Assembly: GCA_019359075.1 (NCBI GenBank)
Contig: JAHHIB010000098.1
Coordinates: 1-32,082, forward strand
Direction of reading: 5' to 3'
DNA from: Kalymmatonema hyalinum WJT4-NPBG1
Lineage (GTDB): Bacteria > Cyanobacteriota > Cyanobacteriia > Cyanobacteriales > Nostocaceae
Length of the DNA stretch: 32,082 bases
The notes beneath the pieces are model-generated. The model did not search any database, had not been told where the DNA came from, and saw only the letters and a list, made by a program, of their open reading frames with translations. Below, one piece after another: positions 7,882 to 15,978 of the stretch. Both the position numbers and the translations under genes were made by a program. Each line of letters begins with the position of its first letter. Within the stretch, counting starts at the first letter, position 1.

Positions 7882-9747
7882 ATGCAAAAGTCACCAAGCA
7901 GAACAAAATTTAGAAAGTTTAACTTTCCGAAACCAGAATTCACCAGACGACAGCAGAAGGGTTCGAGACGAGAGTCCAACAGCAAACCTGACCAGACTCA
8001 AGAGCAAGCACCCAACACCAAATTCAGACTGTTTATTGTTTGGAGCTTTCTGATTGCGGCTGGGGTAGGGCTGGGTGTTAACTTGTACAACCTGCAAATC
8101 GTGCGCGGACCAAAGCTTACACAAAAGGCGCGAAACCAGCAAATGGTGAATTTGCGACCTTTTGTGCCCCGTCGCCCAGTGGTCGATCGCAATAAGGATT
8201 TGCTGGCAATTGACCGTCCCGTGTATACTTTGTACGCTCATCCCAAACTCTTTGAAAAGTCTAATCATCAGATGGCAGAACAGCTTTCGCCAGTACTGGC
8301 TCAAGACGCTGCTGAATTAGAAAAAAAGTTTGAAAGTAAAAAAAGCGGGATCACACTTGCTTCGGCATTACCAGAAGAAATTGCCGATCGCGTTTCTTCA
8401 TTCCAGCTCAATGGCTTAGAGTTAATTCAAAAATACTCGCGATTCTACCCACAGCAGGATTTGGTAGCAGAAGTGGTAGGCTATGTGAATCTTGACCGTC
8501 GCGGTCAGGCTGGTGTGGAGTACAGCCAAGAGAAGTTGCTAGAACGTTCTATGCAGACGGTACGGCTCAGCCGAGCGGGTAACGGGGCGCTGATGCCAGA
8601 TTATGCTCCAGAGGGTTTTCTCAATTCTGATGATATGCGGCTGCAACTCACTATAGATAACCGCCTGCAAAGAGTTGCCCGCTTTGCCCTTAAAGAACAA
8701 ATGGAAAAGTACCGGGCAAAGCGAGGAGCAGTCATTGTTATGGATGCGTGGGATGGTTCCCTACTCGCCTTAGTTTCTCAGCCCACTTATAACCCAAATG
8801 AATATTCTAAAGCCGATATCTCTCTATTTAAAAATTGGACGGTAGCAGATCTGTATGAACCAGGTTCAACGTTCAAACCTTTAAATGTGGCGATCGCTTT
8901 GGAAGCTGGCGTCATTAAACCTGAAGATGTGTTTAATGACCCCGGTTACATTCAAGTAACTGACCGAACAATCAGGAATGCTGAAAACAAACGTTACGGG
9001 CGGATCAACATCTCTCAAATTCTGCAACACTCAAGCAACATAGGCATGGTGCAAATCATTCAAAGATTGCAGCCTTCAGTCTACTACGGTTGGCTGGAAC
9101 GCTTGGGGCTAGGGCAAAGCGTTGATGATACTGATTTACCCTTCACTGTAAGCAGTCAGCTAAAACGTCAGGAAGAATTTCTTGCCACGCCAGTTGAAGC
9201 AGCAACAAGCTCCTTCGGGCAGGGCTTTTCACTGACACCGTTACAACTGGTACAAATGCACGCAGCTTTAGCCAATGGAGGCAGATTGGTCACACCTCAC
9301 GTAGTCCAGGGGCTGATAGACACCAAAGGGCAGGTTCACTATTCACCCAATCGAGCTACTCCGCGCCAAATATTCTCACCCACGACCACCCTAAAGGTGG
9401 TAGAGATGATGGAAAGTGTAGTCGATGACGGCACAGGAAGAGCATCGCAAATTCCTGGGTATCGCATTGCAGGCAAAACCGGCACAGCCGAAAAAGCCAG
9501 TCGCGCTGGTGGCTACATCAGCGGAGCTAAAATCACCAGCTTCGTGGGTATCTTACCTGTAGAATCGCCCCGCTACGTCGTATTAGCATTGGTTGATAAC
9601 CCAAAAGGAGAAAATGCCTATGGTAGTACTGTAGCCGCACCCATTGCTAAGTCAGTCATGGAAGCACTGATTACCATTGAACAGATTCCACCTAGTAAAC
9701 CAGTGCCTCAAATACCCGCCAATCAAGCACCTGTCAGTCCACGTTGA
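7882..9747 (+). CDS. ftsI: Peptidoglycan transpeptidase FtsI (class B PBP, PBP3-like)
   Basis: A 621-residue class B penicillin-binding protein that cross-links septal peptidoglycan. The basic, disordered N-terminus is followed by one membrane anchor (~49-70), the PBP dimerisation domain starting at VPRRPVVDRNKDLLA, and the transpeptidase domain from ~255. Active-site motifs are complete: STFK with Ser ~329 and Lys ~332, SSN at ~384-386, and KTGT at ~532-535. The ATG at 7882 follows AAAGGA. With the FtsL-like gene before it, this forms a small division cluster. The sequence is intact and full length for the family. A role in elongation (PBP2) is less likely given the FtsL neighbour. Confidence 0.93.
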   Translation: MQKSPSRTKFRKFNFPKPEFTRRQQKGSRRESNSKPDQTQEQAPNTKFRLFIVWSFLIAAGVGLGVNLYNLQIVRGPKLTQKARNQQMVNLRPFVPRRPVVDRNKDLLAIDRPVYTLYAHPKLFEKSNHQMAEQLSPVLAQDAAELEKKFESKKSGITLASALPEEIADRVSSFQLNGLELIQKYSRFYPQQDLVAEVVGYVNLDRRGQAGVEYSQEKLLERSMQTVRLSRAGNGALMPDYAPEGFLNSDDMRLQLTIDNRLQRVARFALKEQMEKYRAKRGAVIVMDAWDGSLLALVSQPTYNPNEYSKADISLFKNWTVADLYEPGSTFKPLNVAIALEAGVIKPEDVFNDPGYIQVTDRTIRNAENKRYGRINISQILQHSSNIGMVQIIQRLQPSVYYGWLERLGLGQSVDDTDLPFTVSSQLKRQEEFLATPVEAATSSFGQGFSLTPLQLVQMHAALANGGRLVTPHVVQGLIDTKGQVHYSPNRATPRQIFSPTTTLKVVEMMESVVDDGTGRASQIPGYRIAGKTGTAEKASRAGGYISGAKITSFVGILPVESPRYVVLALVDNPKGENAYGSTVAAPIAKSVMEALITIEQIPPSKPVPQIPANQAPVSPR

Positions 9748-9956
9748 GGACAAGGAGAGCGGGGAGACAAGGAAGCAAATCCTCCCTTGTCCCCCTTGTC
9801 CCCATCTTCCTCTGTGCGCCTCTAGACTGAAATATTTCATCAAGAAATTAATTTTTCTTTATCACCTGTGGGAGAGGTACTTAAATTTACTTAATGGAAA
9901 TCTAAATAGTATAGGCGCAAACAATTTTACGCCTGCCTTTACTAACCAAGTATTCC
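9748..9956. repeat. Intergenic GGACAAGG/CCTTGTCC repeat
   Basis: Directly after the ftsI stop, GGACAAGG (9748-9755) can pair with CCTTGTCC at 9785-9792 or 9794-9801, so transcripts could fold into a stem. The pyrimidine-rich arm resembles the CCCCTTGTCC family of cyanobacterial spacer repeats. The rest of the gap has no gene. Confidence 0.5.
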
Positions 9957-11075
9957 ATGCACAGCAATTTAGTGATGTCTCCTCTCCCCGAGGTTGAAAC
10001 AAAGAGTACGCAGATAAAAGAAAAAATAGATAGAAACTACGAGCGTGCTGAGCAGCAATTTATAGAACTGCTTGCAACAGAGAATTTGGACAAACAACTA
10101 GATGCAGAGCCTGCATTAAACAGTGAGTTTGAACGCGTACTCTCTGTGGCAATTCGTGATGCTTATGAAAATGGTGCTGGTGATGATGCCGCTCACCGCT
10201 TTATCCAGCGCATACTATACCGCATCAATCGGTTAAATCTGTTTTGGTACGACGACCTACGCCACTACGTCAACGAGCGTTCTCCTTACTTGTATAAGGT
10301 GCGCGACCAAATTGAGACGGCTTGGCAAGAGTGGGAACTCGCACAAATCGATGTCGCTGCATTACAACAATTGGATGTTAAACAAGCTCTGATTGATCGT
10401 TGTGCTGAGGATTTAGATCCGCCTTTGTCGGGGGAAAGTCGTTACATCCGTGAGGAAATGAGTGAAGCTGGCTACCGTCACTTGCTGGCGATTGGCTCGT
10501 TTGACGGTTTAGTCGAAGGTAGTCGCCTTTCTCGCATTTTGGGTGGTGCAGCTAATCCAGTACAGTGTACTTTGGTGCGTGTCCTGCTGGAAGAATACGG
10601 CAACGGTCGTTTTTCTCGCAAGCACTCTACATTTTTTGCCCAAATGCTGGCTGAGTTTGGGATGAACACGGAACCAGAGGGGTACTTCGATTTAGTTCCC
10701 TGGGAAGTGCTGGCTTGCGCTAATCATAACTTCCTGTTGACTGAATGCAAGCGCCATTTCCTGCGTTACAGCGGTGGATTGACCTATTTCGAGGTGGCGG
10801 GACCTGCGGCTTACAGAAACTATCTTGCTGCGGCGCAACGACTCGAACTATCTGACGCGGCGATGGGTTATTGGGAATTGCACATCCGAGAAGATGAACG
10901 CCACGGGCGTTGGATGTTGGATGATGTGGCTTTGCCTTTGGCTCAAATGTACCCTGATGATGCATGGCAATTGGTGCTGGGATACGACCAAGAAAAGCTC
11001 ACAGGCGATCGCGCGGCTCTTGCTGTTGTGCAGTCGATACGTGAAGCAGAACAAGCCATATTAAGTTATTCATAA
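9957..11075 (+). CDS. Iron-containing redox enzyme of the haem-oxygenase-like (HDO) fold
   Basis: A 372-residue protein of the 'iron-containing redox enzyme' group (Pfam Haem_oxygenas_2), all-helical proteins that often bind a diiron centre and oxidise small molecules. The domain covers roughly residues 165-370. Candidate metal ligands are Glu ~213 (LLEEYGNG), His ~223 (RKHSTFF), Glu ~279 (LTYFEVAGP) and the HIREDERHG segment with His ~309, Asp ~313 and His ~316. The N-terminal ~160 residues are helical and specific to this branch. ATG codons at 9957 and 9975 are both plausible starts; neither has a strong ribosome-binding site. The substrate is unknown. It is followed by a terminator-like hairpin and so may be monocistronic. 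Confidence 0.75.
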   Translation: MHSNLVMSPLPEVETKSTQIKEKIDRNYERAEQQFIELLATENLDKQLDAEPALNSEFERVLSVAIRDAYENGAGDDAAHRFIQRILYRINRLNLFWYDDLRHYVNERSPYLYKVRDQIETAWQEWELAQIDVAALQQLDVKQALIDRCAEDLDPPLSGESRYIREEMSEAGYRHLLAIGSFDGLVEGSRLSRILGGAANPVQCTLVRVLLEEYGNGRFSRKHSTFFAQMLAEFGMNTEPEGYFDLVPWEVLACANHNFLLTECKRHFLRYSGGLTYFEVAGPAAYRNYLAAAQRLELSDAAMGYWELHIREDERHGRWMLDDVALPLAQMYPDDAWQLVLGYDQEKLTGDRAALAVVQSIREAEQAILSYS

Positions 11076-11154
11076 TTCAAAGTTCACAATGGTAGACCAG
11101 CAGCATTCGTAATTTTGCATTTCTAATCTACTGGTCATTCACATAGCAATTTAT

Positions 11155-11190
11155 TCCTTTAGTAACAGATTACTTGCTAAAGGAACCATT
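11155..11190 (+). terminator. Rho-independent terminator-like hairpin
   Basis: TCCTTTAG (11155-11162) pairs with CTAAAGGA (11177-11184). An inner AGTAA/TTACT match lengthens the stem, and the sequence continues ACCATTTTTT. It lies 80 bp after the haem-oxygenase-like gene and would end its transcript before the methyltransferase. Confidence 0.6.
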
Positions 11191-11260
11191 TTTTATTGCC
11201 ATTTGAAAGGTAGCTGCTAGGGTGCGCACTACCCGCCTGTGTTCAAAAATATTGGAATTA

Positions 11261-11968
11261 ATGATTAATCAAATGAAAAACATCTTTTTTTGCCCTGATG
11301 AATCCAATTTTTACTCAAACTGCTTGGAAAATTTGGTTCTGAGAAATTGTCAAAAATCTGAGCGTGTCGTTGAGTTTGGTTCAGGAGATGGCAGCCCTGT
11401 TATTAATTCATTACTGAGAAACAAGTTTGATGGTGTCATACATGGATTTGAATTAAATACTTCTGCTTGGAAGACCGCAAATTTAACAATCGACGAATAT
11501 AATCTTGGTCAGAAATACATAATTCATAATTCATGTTTGTTTGAGTCTTCTCAACCAGAAGCTGAGTATCTAGTTGCTAATCCTCCTTATCTCCCCGCCC
11601 CCGATAAGGAAATTTATATGCCATTGTTATTTGGTGGCATAGATGGAGCAACAGTTACCAACGAACTCTTATCATTAGGTTATGACAATGTATTACTTTT
11701 AGTCTCTAGCTTTTCTAACCCAGAAAGTACAATTGTTCATGCAAGAGCTAACGGTTACCGTGTGACAAATTTTATAGTTTTACCTTTAAAATTTGGTTAC
11801 TATAGCTCGGAGCCAAAAGTTAAAAACCACATAGAGGAATTACGAAAAAACAAAATGGCTTTTTATTCTGGCGATTATTACTTTTTAGCTGGTGTTTTAT
11901 TTCAACAGTCCCAAGATAAGAGCGTGGATTTATCTAATCAGTTAGCTCAAGTTATGACAAGTTTTTGA
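11261..11968 (+). CDS. SAM-dependent methyltransferase (NPPY type), possibly 3'-truncated
   Basis: A 235-residue class I methyltransferase. Motif I is VEFGSGDGSP (~37-46), an acidic residue closes the next strand (HGFELN, ~61-66), and motif IV is NPPY (~107-110). NPPY is characteristic of enzymes that methylate amide or exocyclic amino groups, such as the PrmC/HemK group; the substrate here is unknown. The ATG at 11261 is used; an upstream GTG at 11222 adds an atypical segment. The stop codon (TGA 11966-11968) lies five bases before the terminal hairpin of the adjacent TnpB element. The native C-terminus may therefore have been replaced when that element inserted. Confidence 0.75.
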   Translation: MINQMKNIFFCPDESNFYSNCLENLVLRNCQKSERVVEFGSGDGSPVINSLLRNKFDGVIHGFELNTSAWKTANLTIDEYNLGQKYIIHNSCLFESSQPEAEYLVANPPYLPAPDKEIYMPLLFGGIDGATVTNELLSLGYDNVLLLVSSFSNPESTIVHARANGYRVTNFIVLPLKFGYYSSEPKVKNHIEELRKNKMAFYSGDYYFLAGVLFQQSQDKSVDLSNQLAQVMTSF

Positions 11969-12050
11969 CGCACCCACGGCTTTAAGCCGTGGGATTCATG
12001 CGTAGAACCGCATGGGTTGCGTCAAGCAACCCCTACCTATCTGTCTAAGG
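11968..12050 (-). ncRNA. Candidate omega RNA scaffold at the tnpB 3' end / element right end
   Basis: On the minus strand, three stem-loops follow one another across the tnpB stop codon: GGGTTGC/GCAACCC (12014-12032), ATGCG/CGCAT (11998-12013) and the 10-bp hairpin CCCACGGCTT/AAGCCGTGGG (11973-11993). In IS200/IS605-type elements the guide RNA of TnpB comes from this position, the tnpB 3' end through the right end, with the guide taken from the flanking DNA. The guide would then be about 11948-11967 on the minus strand. The exact boundary is inferred. Confidence 0.5.
11973..11993. repeat. Right-end hairpin of the TnpB element
   Basis: A perfect 10-bp inverted repeat around one central base (CCCACGGCTT arm). 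Subterminal hairpins of this type mark the ends of IS200/IS605 elements and serve in single-strand transposition by the Y1 transposase TnpA. The element end probably lies a few bases further, near 11967. Confidence 0.7.
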
Positions 12051-13285
12051 TCTAGCCCTAGACTCGTACTTACTTTGGAAAGGATATTGGCAGCGCCATT
12101 CAAATCCGCGTTGATGCGAATACCAGATTTAGAAGTGTATTCACCACGCTTAATCCGCTTGCCTGAGAATTGGTACCCTATCTCCTTCGGAGACGCTGCG
12201 CGAACGGGTTTTTCGCCAAATGCAGGCACCAAATCTCCGTCCAAAAAACTAGCGCGGCTTGTGTATGCTTCTTCTGTTTCTACATAGTTGATACCATGCA
12301 ATTGACACAACTGCTCTATTCGCTTTCTCAACTTAGCAGTAGGAATTTGCACAAAGTCTTGATTGTTACGGCGACCAATATCAATGCCTTGTTTTTGTTC
12401 TAGGTTGCAACCAAAAACTACAGTTCCAACCGCATTGTCTAAGCACCAGTTAATGACTTTTCTTGCTACCTTATTGGTCGCATCCCTTATCTGTCTGTTG
12501 CGCTTATCAGTCATCCGAGCCATGCGTTTCGTGAAAAAAGAATCCTCACCAAACTGTTTATCAACGGCTGTTTGCAAAGCAGCCTTGGTCTTGTTCCACC
12601 ACTGATTGATGGACTTTAACCGTCTACCACTTACTACCAAGGACTTACCATTGGTGCATACTGCTGATATCCAATTGTTTAGACCTGGATCTATACCAAT
12701 AGCATTAGTTCCAATTGCTTGTAGTACTTCATCCATCTCATAAACATACTCGGTATACCAAATACCATGAGAAGGAATAAACCGAAGTTCTTTAATGGTT
12801 TTGCTCCAAAGACGTTCAGGATATGGCACAGTAATACCCTCTATCCCCTCGAAGTAGGTTTTCCCTGCGCGTCCTAGTGGAACTTCCAACCATTTTGTAC
12901 CATCTTTTTCAACTACTTTAATGGCTTGACTGGGATAGACCACTTGATACATTCCGCCTTTTGAACGGTAATGGGGTAGTCTTGGTTTTTGGTTAAGTTC
13001 TCCTTTGTTGGATCTCTTGTCTAATGCTTGAAAGGACTTAAATGCTTCAGCAACACTTTTAAGTGTTTGTTGACCTGCCTGTGAGTGCATAACTTTGTAG
13101 TTTTCGTCAACTTTCAAATCCTTGCACATCTGAGCGTAGGTAATAGTTTTGTCGTTCTCAAAATATTGTTGACGACTTAGATATAGACCAGTGTTGTACA
13201 AGCTATTAGAAGCCATGCCCAATACATTTAATATGACTTGTGATATGGCATCTGGCTTGGTTGCGTCTTTTTGAGTTCCTATCAT
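11996..13285 (-). CDS. tnpB: TnpB, RNA-guided nuclease/OrfB of an IS200/IS605-type element
   Basis: A 429-residue TnpB-family protein, the ancestor group of Cas12: an RNA-guided nuclease that helps maintain its transposon. The RuvC parts are seen in order: IGIDPGLNN (Asp ~199), FGCNLEQKQG (~291-300) followed by RRNNQDFVQIP, and NADLNGAANI (Asp ~393). Two features depart from the textbook form. The usual RuvC-II Glu position reads Gly/Cys/Asn. The region after EEAYTS has no CxxC zinc-finger cysteines and reads ASFLDGD, as in a large cyanobacterial subgroup. No tnpA lies nearby, so the element is solo and depends on a transposase elsewhere. Residues ~360-369 are encoded by an inserted dispersed repeat. 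Confidence 0.9.
   Translation of the reverse strand: MIGTQKDATKPDAISQVILNVLGMASNSLYNTGLYLSRQQYFENDKTITYAQMCKDLKVDENYKVMHSQAGQQTLKSVAEAFKSFQALDKRSNKGELNQKPRLPHYRSKGGMYQVVYPSQAIKVVEKDGTKWLEVPLGRAGKTYFEGIEGITVPYPERLWSKTIKELRFIPSHGIWYTEYVYEMDEVLQAIGTNAIGIDPGLNNWISAVCTNGKSLVVSGRRLKSINQWWNKTKAALQTAVDKQFGEDSFFTKRMARMTDKRNRQIRDATNKVARKVINWCLDNAVGTVVFGCNLEQKQGIDIGRRNNQDFVQIPTAKLRKRIEQLCQLHGINYVETEEAYTSRASFLDGDLVPAFGEKPVRAASPKEIGYQFSGKRIKRGEYTSKSGIRINADLNGAANILSKVSTSLGLDLRQIGRGCLTQPMRFYA
12181..12208. repeat. Dispersed repeat inserted in frame in tnpB
   Basis: TCTCCTTCGGAGA followed by CGCTGCGCGAACG is a common dispersed repeat word of Nostocales. Here it encodes residues ~360-369 (PVRAASPKEI) of TnpB. 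It lies between GEK and the conserved SGKRIKRGEY segment without breaking the frame. Confidence 0.6.
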
Positions 13286-13421
13286 TGCTAAACTTTATTT
13301 GTACCGACCTACTGGTCTATGGCATTAATTTTGAAGGCTTCGTAGTGAACGCTGTCTTCGCTCAAAGAGTTTAGGGCTAAAGTCCTGAGTACGAACTTAT
13401 ACAACCATCATAATTAATGCG

Positions 13422-14019
13422 ATGAACTACCACTCATCCGAACCCCAAGGAAAAGATGGGTAATTTTGGATATAGTCAGCGGAGAAGCTCCAGGCTGTAT
13501 TGAAGTTAATCATCAACGACTTTTGATGGAAAGCCTTATTTATTAAGATTTTATATTTTATCTGTAAAAATATTTACAAAAATTGAAAGTTATTTAAAAA
13601 TGATTATATAAATATATTAATCTTATTACCCAAAAATAACACTTGTAAGTCAAAATCTATCTTAAAACAGATGTAAGATGGATAAATGCTTTACTATTTA
13701 ATTCCGTATAATTTGTTACAATATGCTTTGGGTACTAGATCCGCAATGAGTAATCATTGGAGCTGCTTTTTAAGACGAGATGAGTGTAACTGCTTTAGCA
13801 GCAAGTAATAATATCTTTCAAAAACTCTCTTTGCGTCCCTCACTCCGTGTATCCGGTGTGCCTGCCATAAGCGATTATTTTTCGGTTAACAGACTAGTAT
13901 ATTGGGTGTTCCTCAATACACGATACTAATTAAGAAGAACGACCTGTTATTGAGTTAAGAAGGTGCGTCTCGATGTTATTTGCTTTATCAAACCAGCTTT
14001 CGGAGATTTACCAAAAAAA
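13422..14019. other. AT-rich intergenic region
   Basis: There is no gene in this stretch of about 600 bp. It is AT-rich between 13540 and 13740. An imperfect palindrome at 13895-13928 (TAGTAT...ATACTA with inner ATTG...CAAT) lies about 90 bp before the GAF-TPR start and could be an operator, a repeat, or neither. Confidence 0.4.
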
Positions 14020-15753
14020 ATGAACCCACAACCGCCACTGCCTAACAATGAAATAGCTAGGCTCAATGCACTCAGCCAGTATCAAATTCTCGACACTCCT
14101 GCGGAAAAAGCCTTCGACGATTTTACCTTCTTAGCTGCACAAATTTGTCGTACCCCAATTGCGCTTATTAGCCTTGTCGATGGGAATCGGCAGTGGTTTA
14201 AATCGAAAGTGGGTTTAACAGCGCCTGAAACGAGCCGGGATCTCGCATTCTGCGCTTATACGATTTTGCAACAAAAACCATTAGTCGTCAGGAATGCGTT
14301 AGCAGACTCTAGGTTTGCAAAAAACTCTTTGGTACTCTGCGATCCCAACATTCGTTTTTACGCTGGCGCACCCCTAATTACACCAGAGGGATTTGCGATG
14401 GGATCGTTATGCGTGATTGACATAGTGCCCCGAGATTTGAGTCTCGAACAGGTGGAAGCACTACGAGTATTGAGTGATCAGGTGATAGGACAACTTGAGT
14501 TGCGGCGTAATGCAATAAATCTATCACGCACTATCATCGAACGACAGCAGGCGGCAGCACAGCTTCGTAGTCAGTACGATGTGATCGAGGTGTTCTATCG
14601 CCGAGGAGAGGAAAAGGCTCGAAAAGGAGATTACCAAGGAGCCATTGCAGACTTTAACGAGTTCGTGCGGCTCAATCCCAACGGCTTTAAGGCTTACTAC
14701 CAGCGAGGGCTTGCCCGTCAAAAGCTAGGAGACTACAAAGGTGCAATGATAGACTTTGATATGTACCTGCAGTTTAATCCTAACGATGTCGAAGCTCGCT
14801 CCAATCGAGGGCTACTCCGCTTTGAACTTGGAGACTACAAGGGAGCGATCGCGGATTACAGCAGTAGTATGCAGATCAATCCTGGCTATCCCATTCCTAA
14901 TGACATTCGGTTTCTCAGCCCTGGAGTTCATAAAAGAGAAGCAATTGTGGACTACACTCAGTCCTTAGGGCTTAATCCCAATTATGTTGAGACTGAGATC
15001 AATATTAGCCACACTCATACTCAATCTGAGTTGGAAGATTACAGCAACGAAATTGAGGATAGCACCCAGTTTTTGCCCCTTAATTCTAACGATAGCGAAG
15101 TTTACGTTACCTTAGATAATGGTCACAACGATGCCGAAGTTTACGTTACCTTAGATAATGGTCAGTATGAGCTTCAACATAGCACCCAATCTCTGGGGCT
15201 AAATTCTGATAATGGCAAAGCTTACATTAGCCGGGGTAATGCCCGTTGTGAGTTGGAAGATTACAGCGGTGCAATTGAAGATTACACACAATCTTTAAGG
15301 ATGAATCCTCAGGATCCAGAAGCTTATATGAGCCGGGGTAATGCTTGCTTTATGGTCAAAGATTACATTGGTGCAATGAATGATTATACCCGGTACCTGC
15401 AGATTAATCCTAACGATGCCAAAGCTTACATTAGCCGAGGCAATGCTTATTGTGAATTGGAAGATTACACTAATGCAATTGAAGATTACACTTGGTCTAT
15501 AGAACTGAATCCCAACTATGGTGAAGCTTACATCAATCGAGCTAATGCTCGCTCTAAGCTAAAAGATTACAGGGGTGCAATTGAAGATTACACGCAGTTT
15601 CTGCGGATTCATCCCAACGATGCTAAAGCTTATATCAGCCGGGGTAATGCCCGCTCTAAGCTAAAAGACTACAGCGGTGCAATTGAAGATTACAAAAAAG
15701 TGTGGTCAAAAGCAATTGAGCAGTTACCTAAACTATCCAGCGAGGACGGCTAA
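14020..15753 (+). CDS. GAF-domain protein with C-terminal TPR array
   Basis: A 577-residue soluble protein. Residues ~1-165 form a GAF domain of the phosphorelay type (LNALSQYQILDTPAEKAFDD, then ALISLVDGNRQWFKSKVGL and FYAGAPLITPEGFAMGSLCV). A helical linker follows, then about nine TPR units of the ...RGNA.....DY.GAIEDYTQ..........P type, which usually bind other proteins. TPRs between residues ~290 and 390 are degenerate and contain a duplicated 13-residue segment (EVYVTLDNGHNDA). The ATG at 14020 gives the usual MNPQPPLPNNEIARLNAL start; an earlier GTG-initiated extension is not family-like. There is no output domain such as a kinase or cyclase, so it is probably a sensor-scaffold. The ligand is unknown. 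Confidence 0.85.
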   Translation: MNPQPPLPNNEIARLNALSQYQILDTPAEKAFDDFTFLAAQICRTPIALISLVDGNRQWFKSKVGLTAPETSRDLAFCAYTILQQKPLVVRNALADSRFAKNSLVLCDPNIRFYAGAPLITPEGFAMGSLCVIDIVPRDLSLEQVEALRVLSDQVIGQLELRRNAINLSRTIIERQQAAAQLRSQYDVIEVFYRRGEEKARKGDYQGAIADFNEFVRLNPNGFKAYYQRGLARQKLGDYKGAMIDFDMYLQFNPNDVEARSNRGLLRFELGDYKGAIADYSSSMQINPGYPIPNDIRFLSPGVHKREAIVDYTQSLGLNPNYVETEINISHTHTQSELEDYSNEIEDSTQFLPLNSNDSEVYVTLDNGHNDAEVYVTLDNGQYELQHSTQSLGLNSDNGKAYISRGNARCELEDYSGAIEDYTQSLRMNPQDPEAYMSRGNACFMVKDYIGAMNDYTRYLQINPNDAKAYISRGNAYCELEDYTNAIEDYTWSIELNPNYGEAYINRANARSKLKDYRGAIEDYTQFLRIHPNDAKAYISRGNARSKLKDYSGAIEDYKKVWSKAIEQLPKLSSEDG

Positions 15754-15853
15754 TGAGAAATTACGTTTAGATATTTCATTTCCCTGCGGAGTTTTTGACT
15801 CTTGGCTAGAGTTCTTGCAAAAATCCCTAATTTGATAATTTAGAAAAGATGCA

Positions 15854-15904
15854 CAGAGATGGACAGAGATAAATAGTCTGTCTTTATCTGTAGTTTCATC
15901 TCTG
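15854..15904. terminator. Imperfect hairpin between convergent genes
   Basis: CAGAGATG (15854-15861) pairs with CATCTCTG (15897-15904). Inside, AGATAAA (15867-15873) pairs with TTTATCT (15883-15889). It lies between the ends of the convergent GAF-TPR and nuclease-translocase genes and could act as a bidirectional terminator. The words also match a known class of cyanobacterial spacer repeats. Confidence 0.45.
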
Positions 15905-15978
15905 GGAATTGACTCTTATGTCATTGTTTTTATAGATAGAGATTATTTAATTTCCACAGTTCAATGTAGATACTAAGG

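Larger units (their letters stand above)
11968..13421 (-). mobile_element. Solo TnpB element (IS1341-like organisation)
   Basis: tnpB with a right-end hairpin at 11973-11993 and candidate left-end sequence at 13286-13421. The left segment has GCATTAATT (13322-13330) in inverted orientation to AATTAATGC (13413-13421), and palindromic repeat words between them. Exact termini cannot be set by reading alone, because IS200/IS605 elements make no target duplication and lack terminal inverted repeats. No Y1 transposase gene is present. Confidence 0.65.

Noticed and set aside
7661-8053. 130-residue open frame before and over the start of ftsI
   Set aside because: It is composed of dispersed-repeat translation and overlaps the well-supported ftsI frame.
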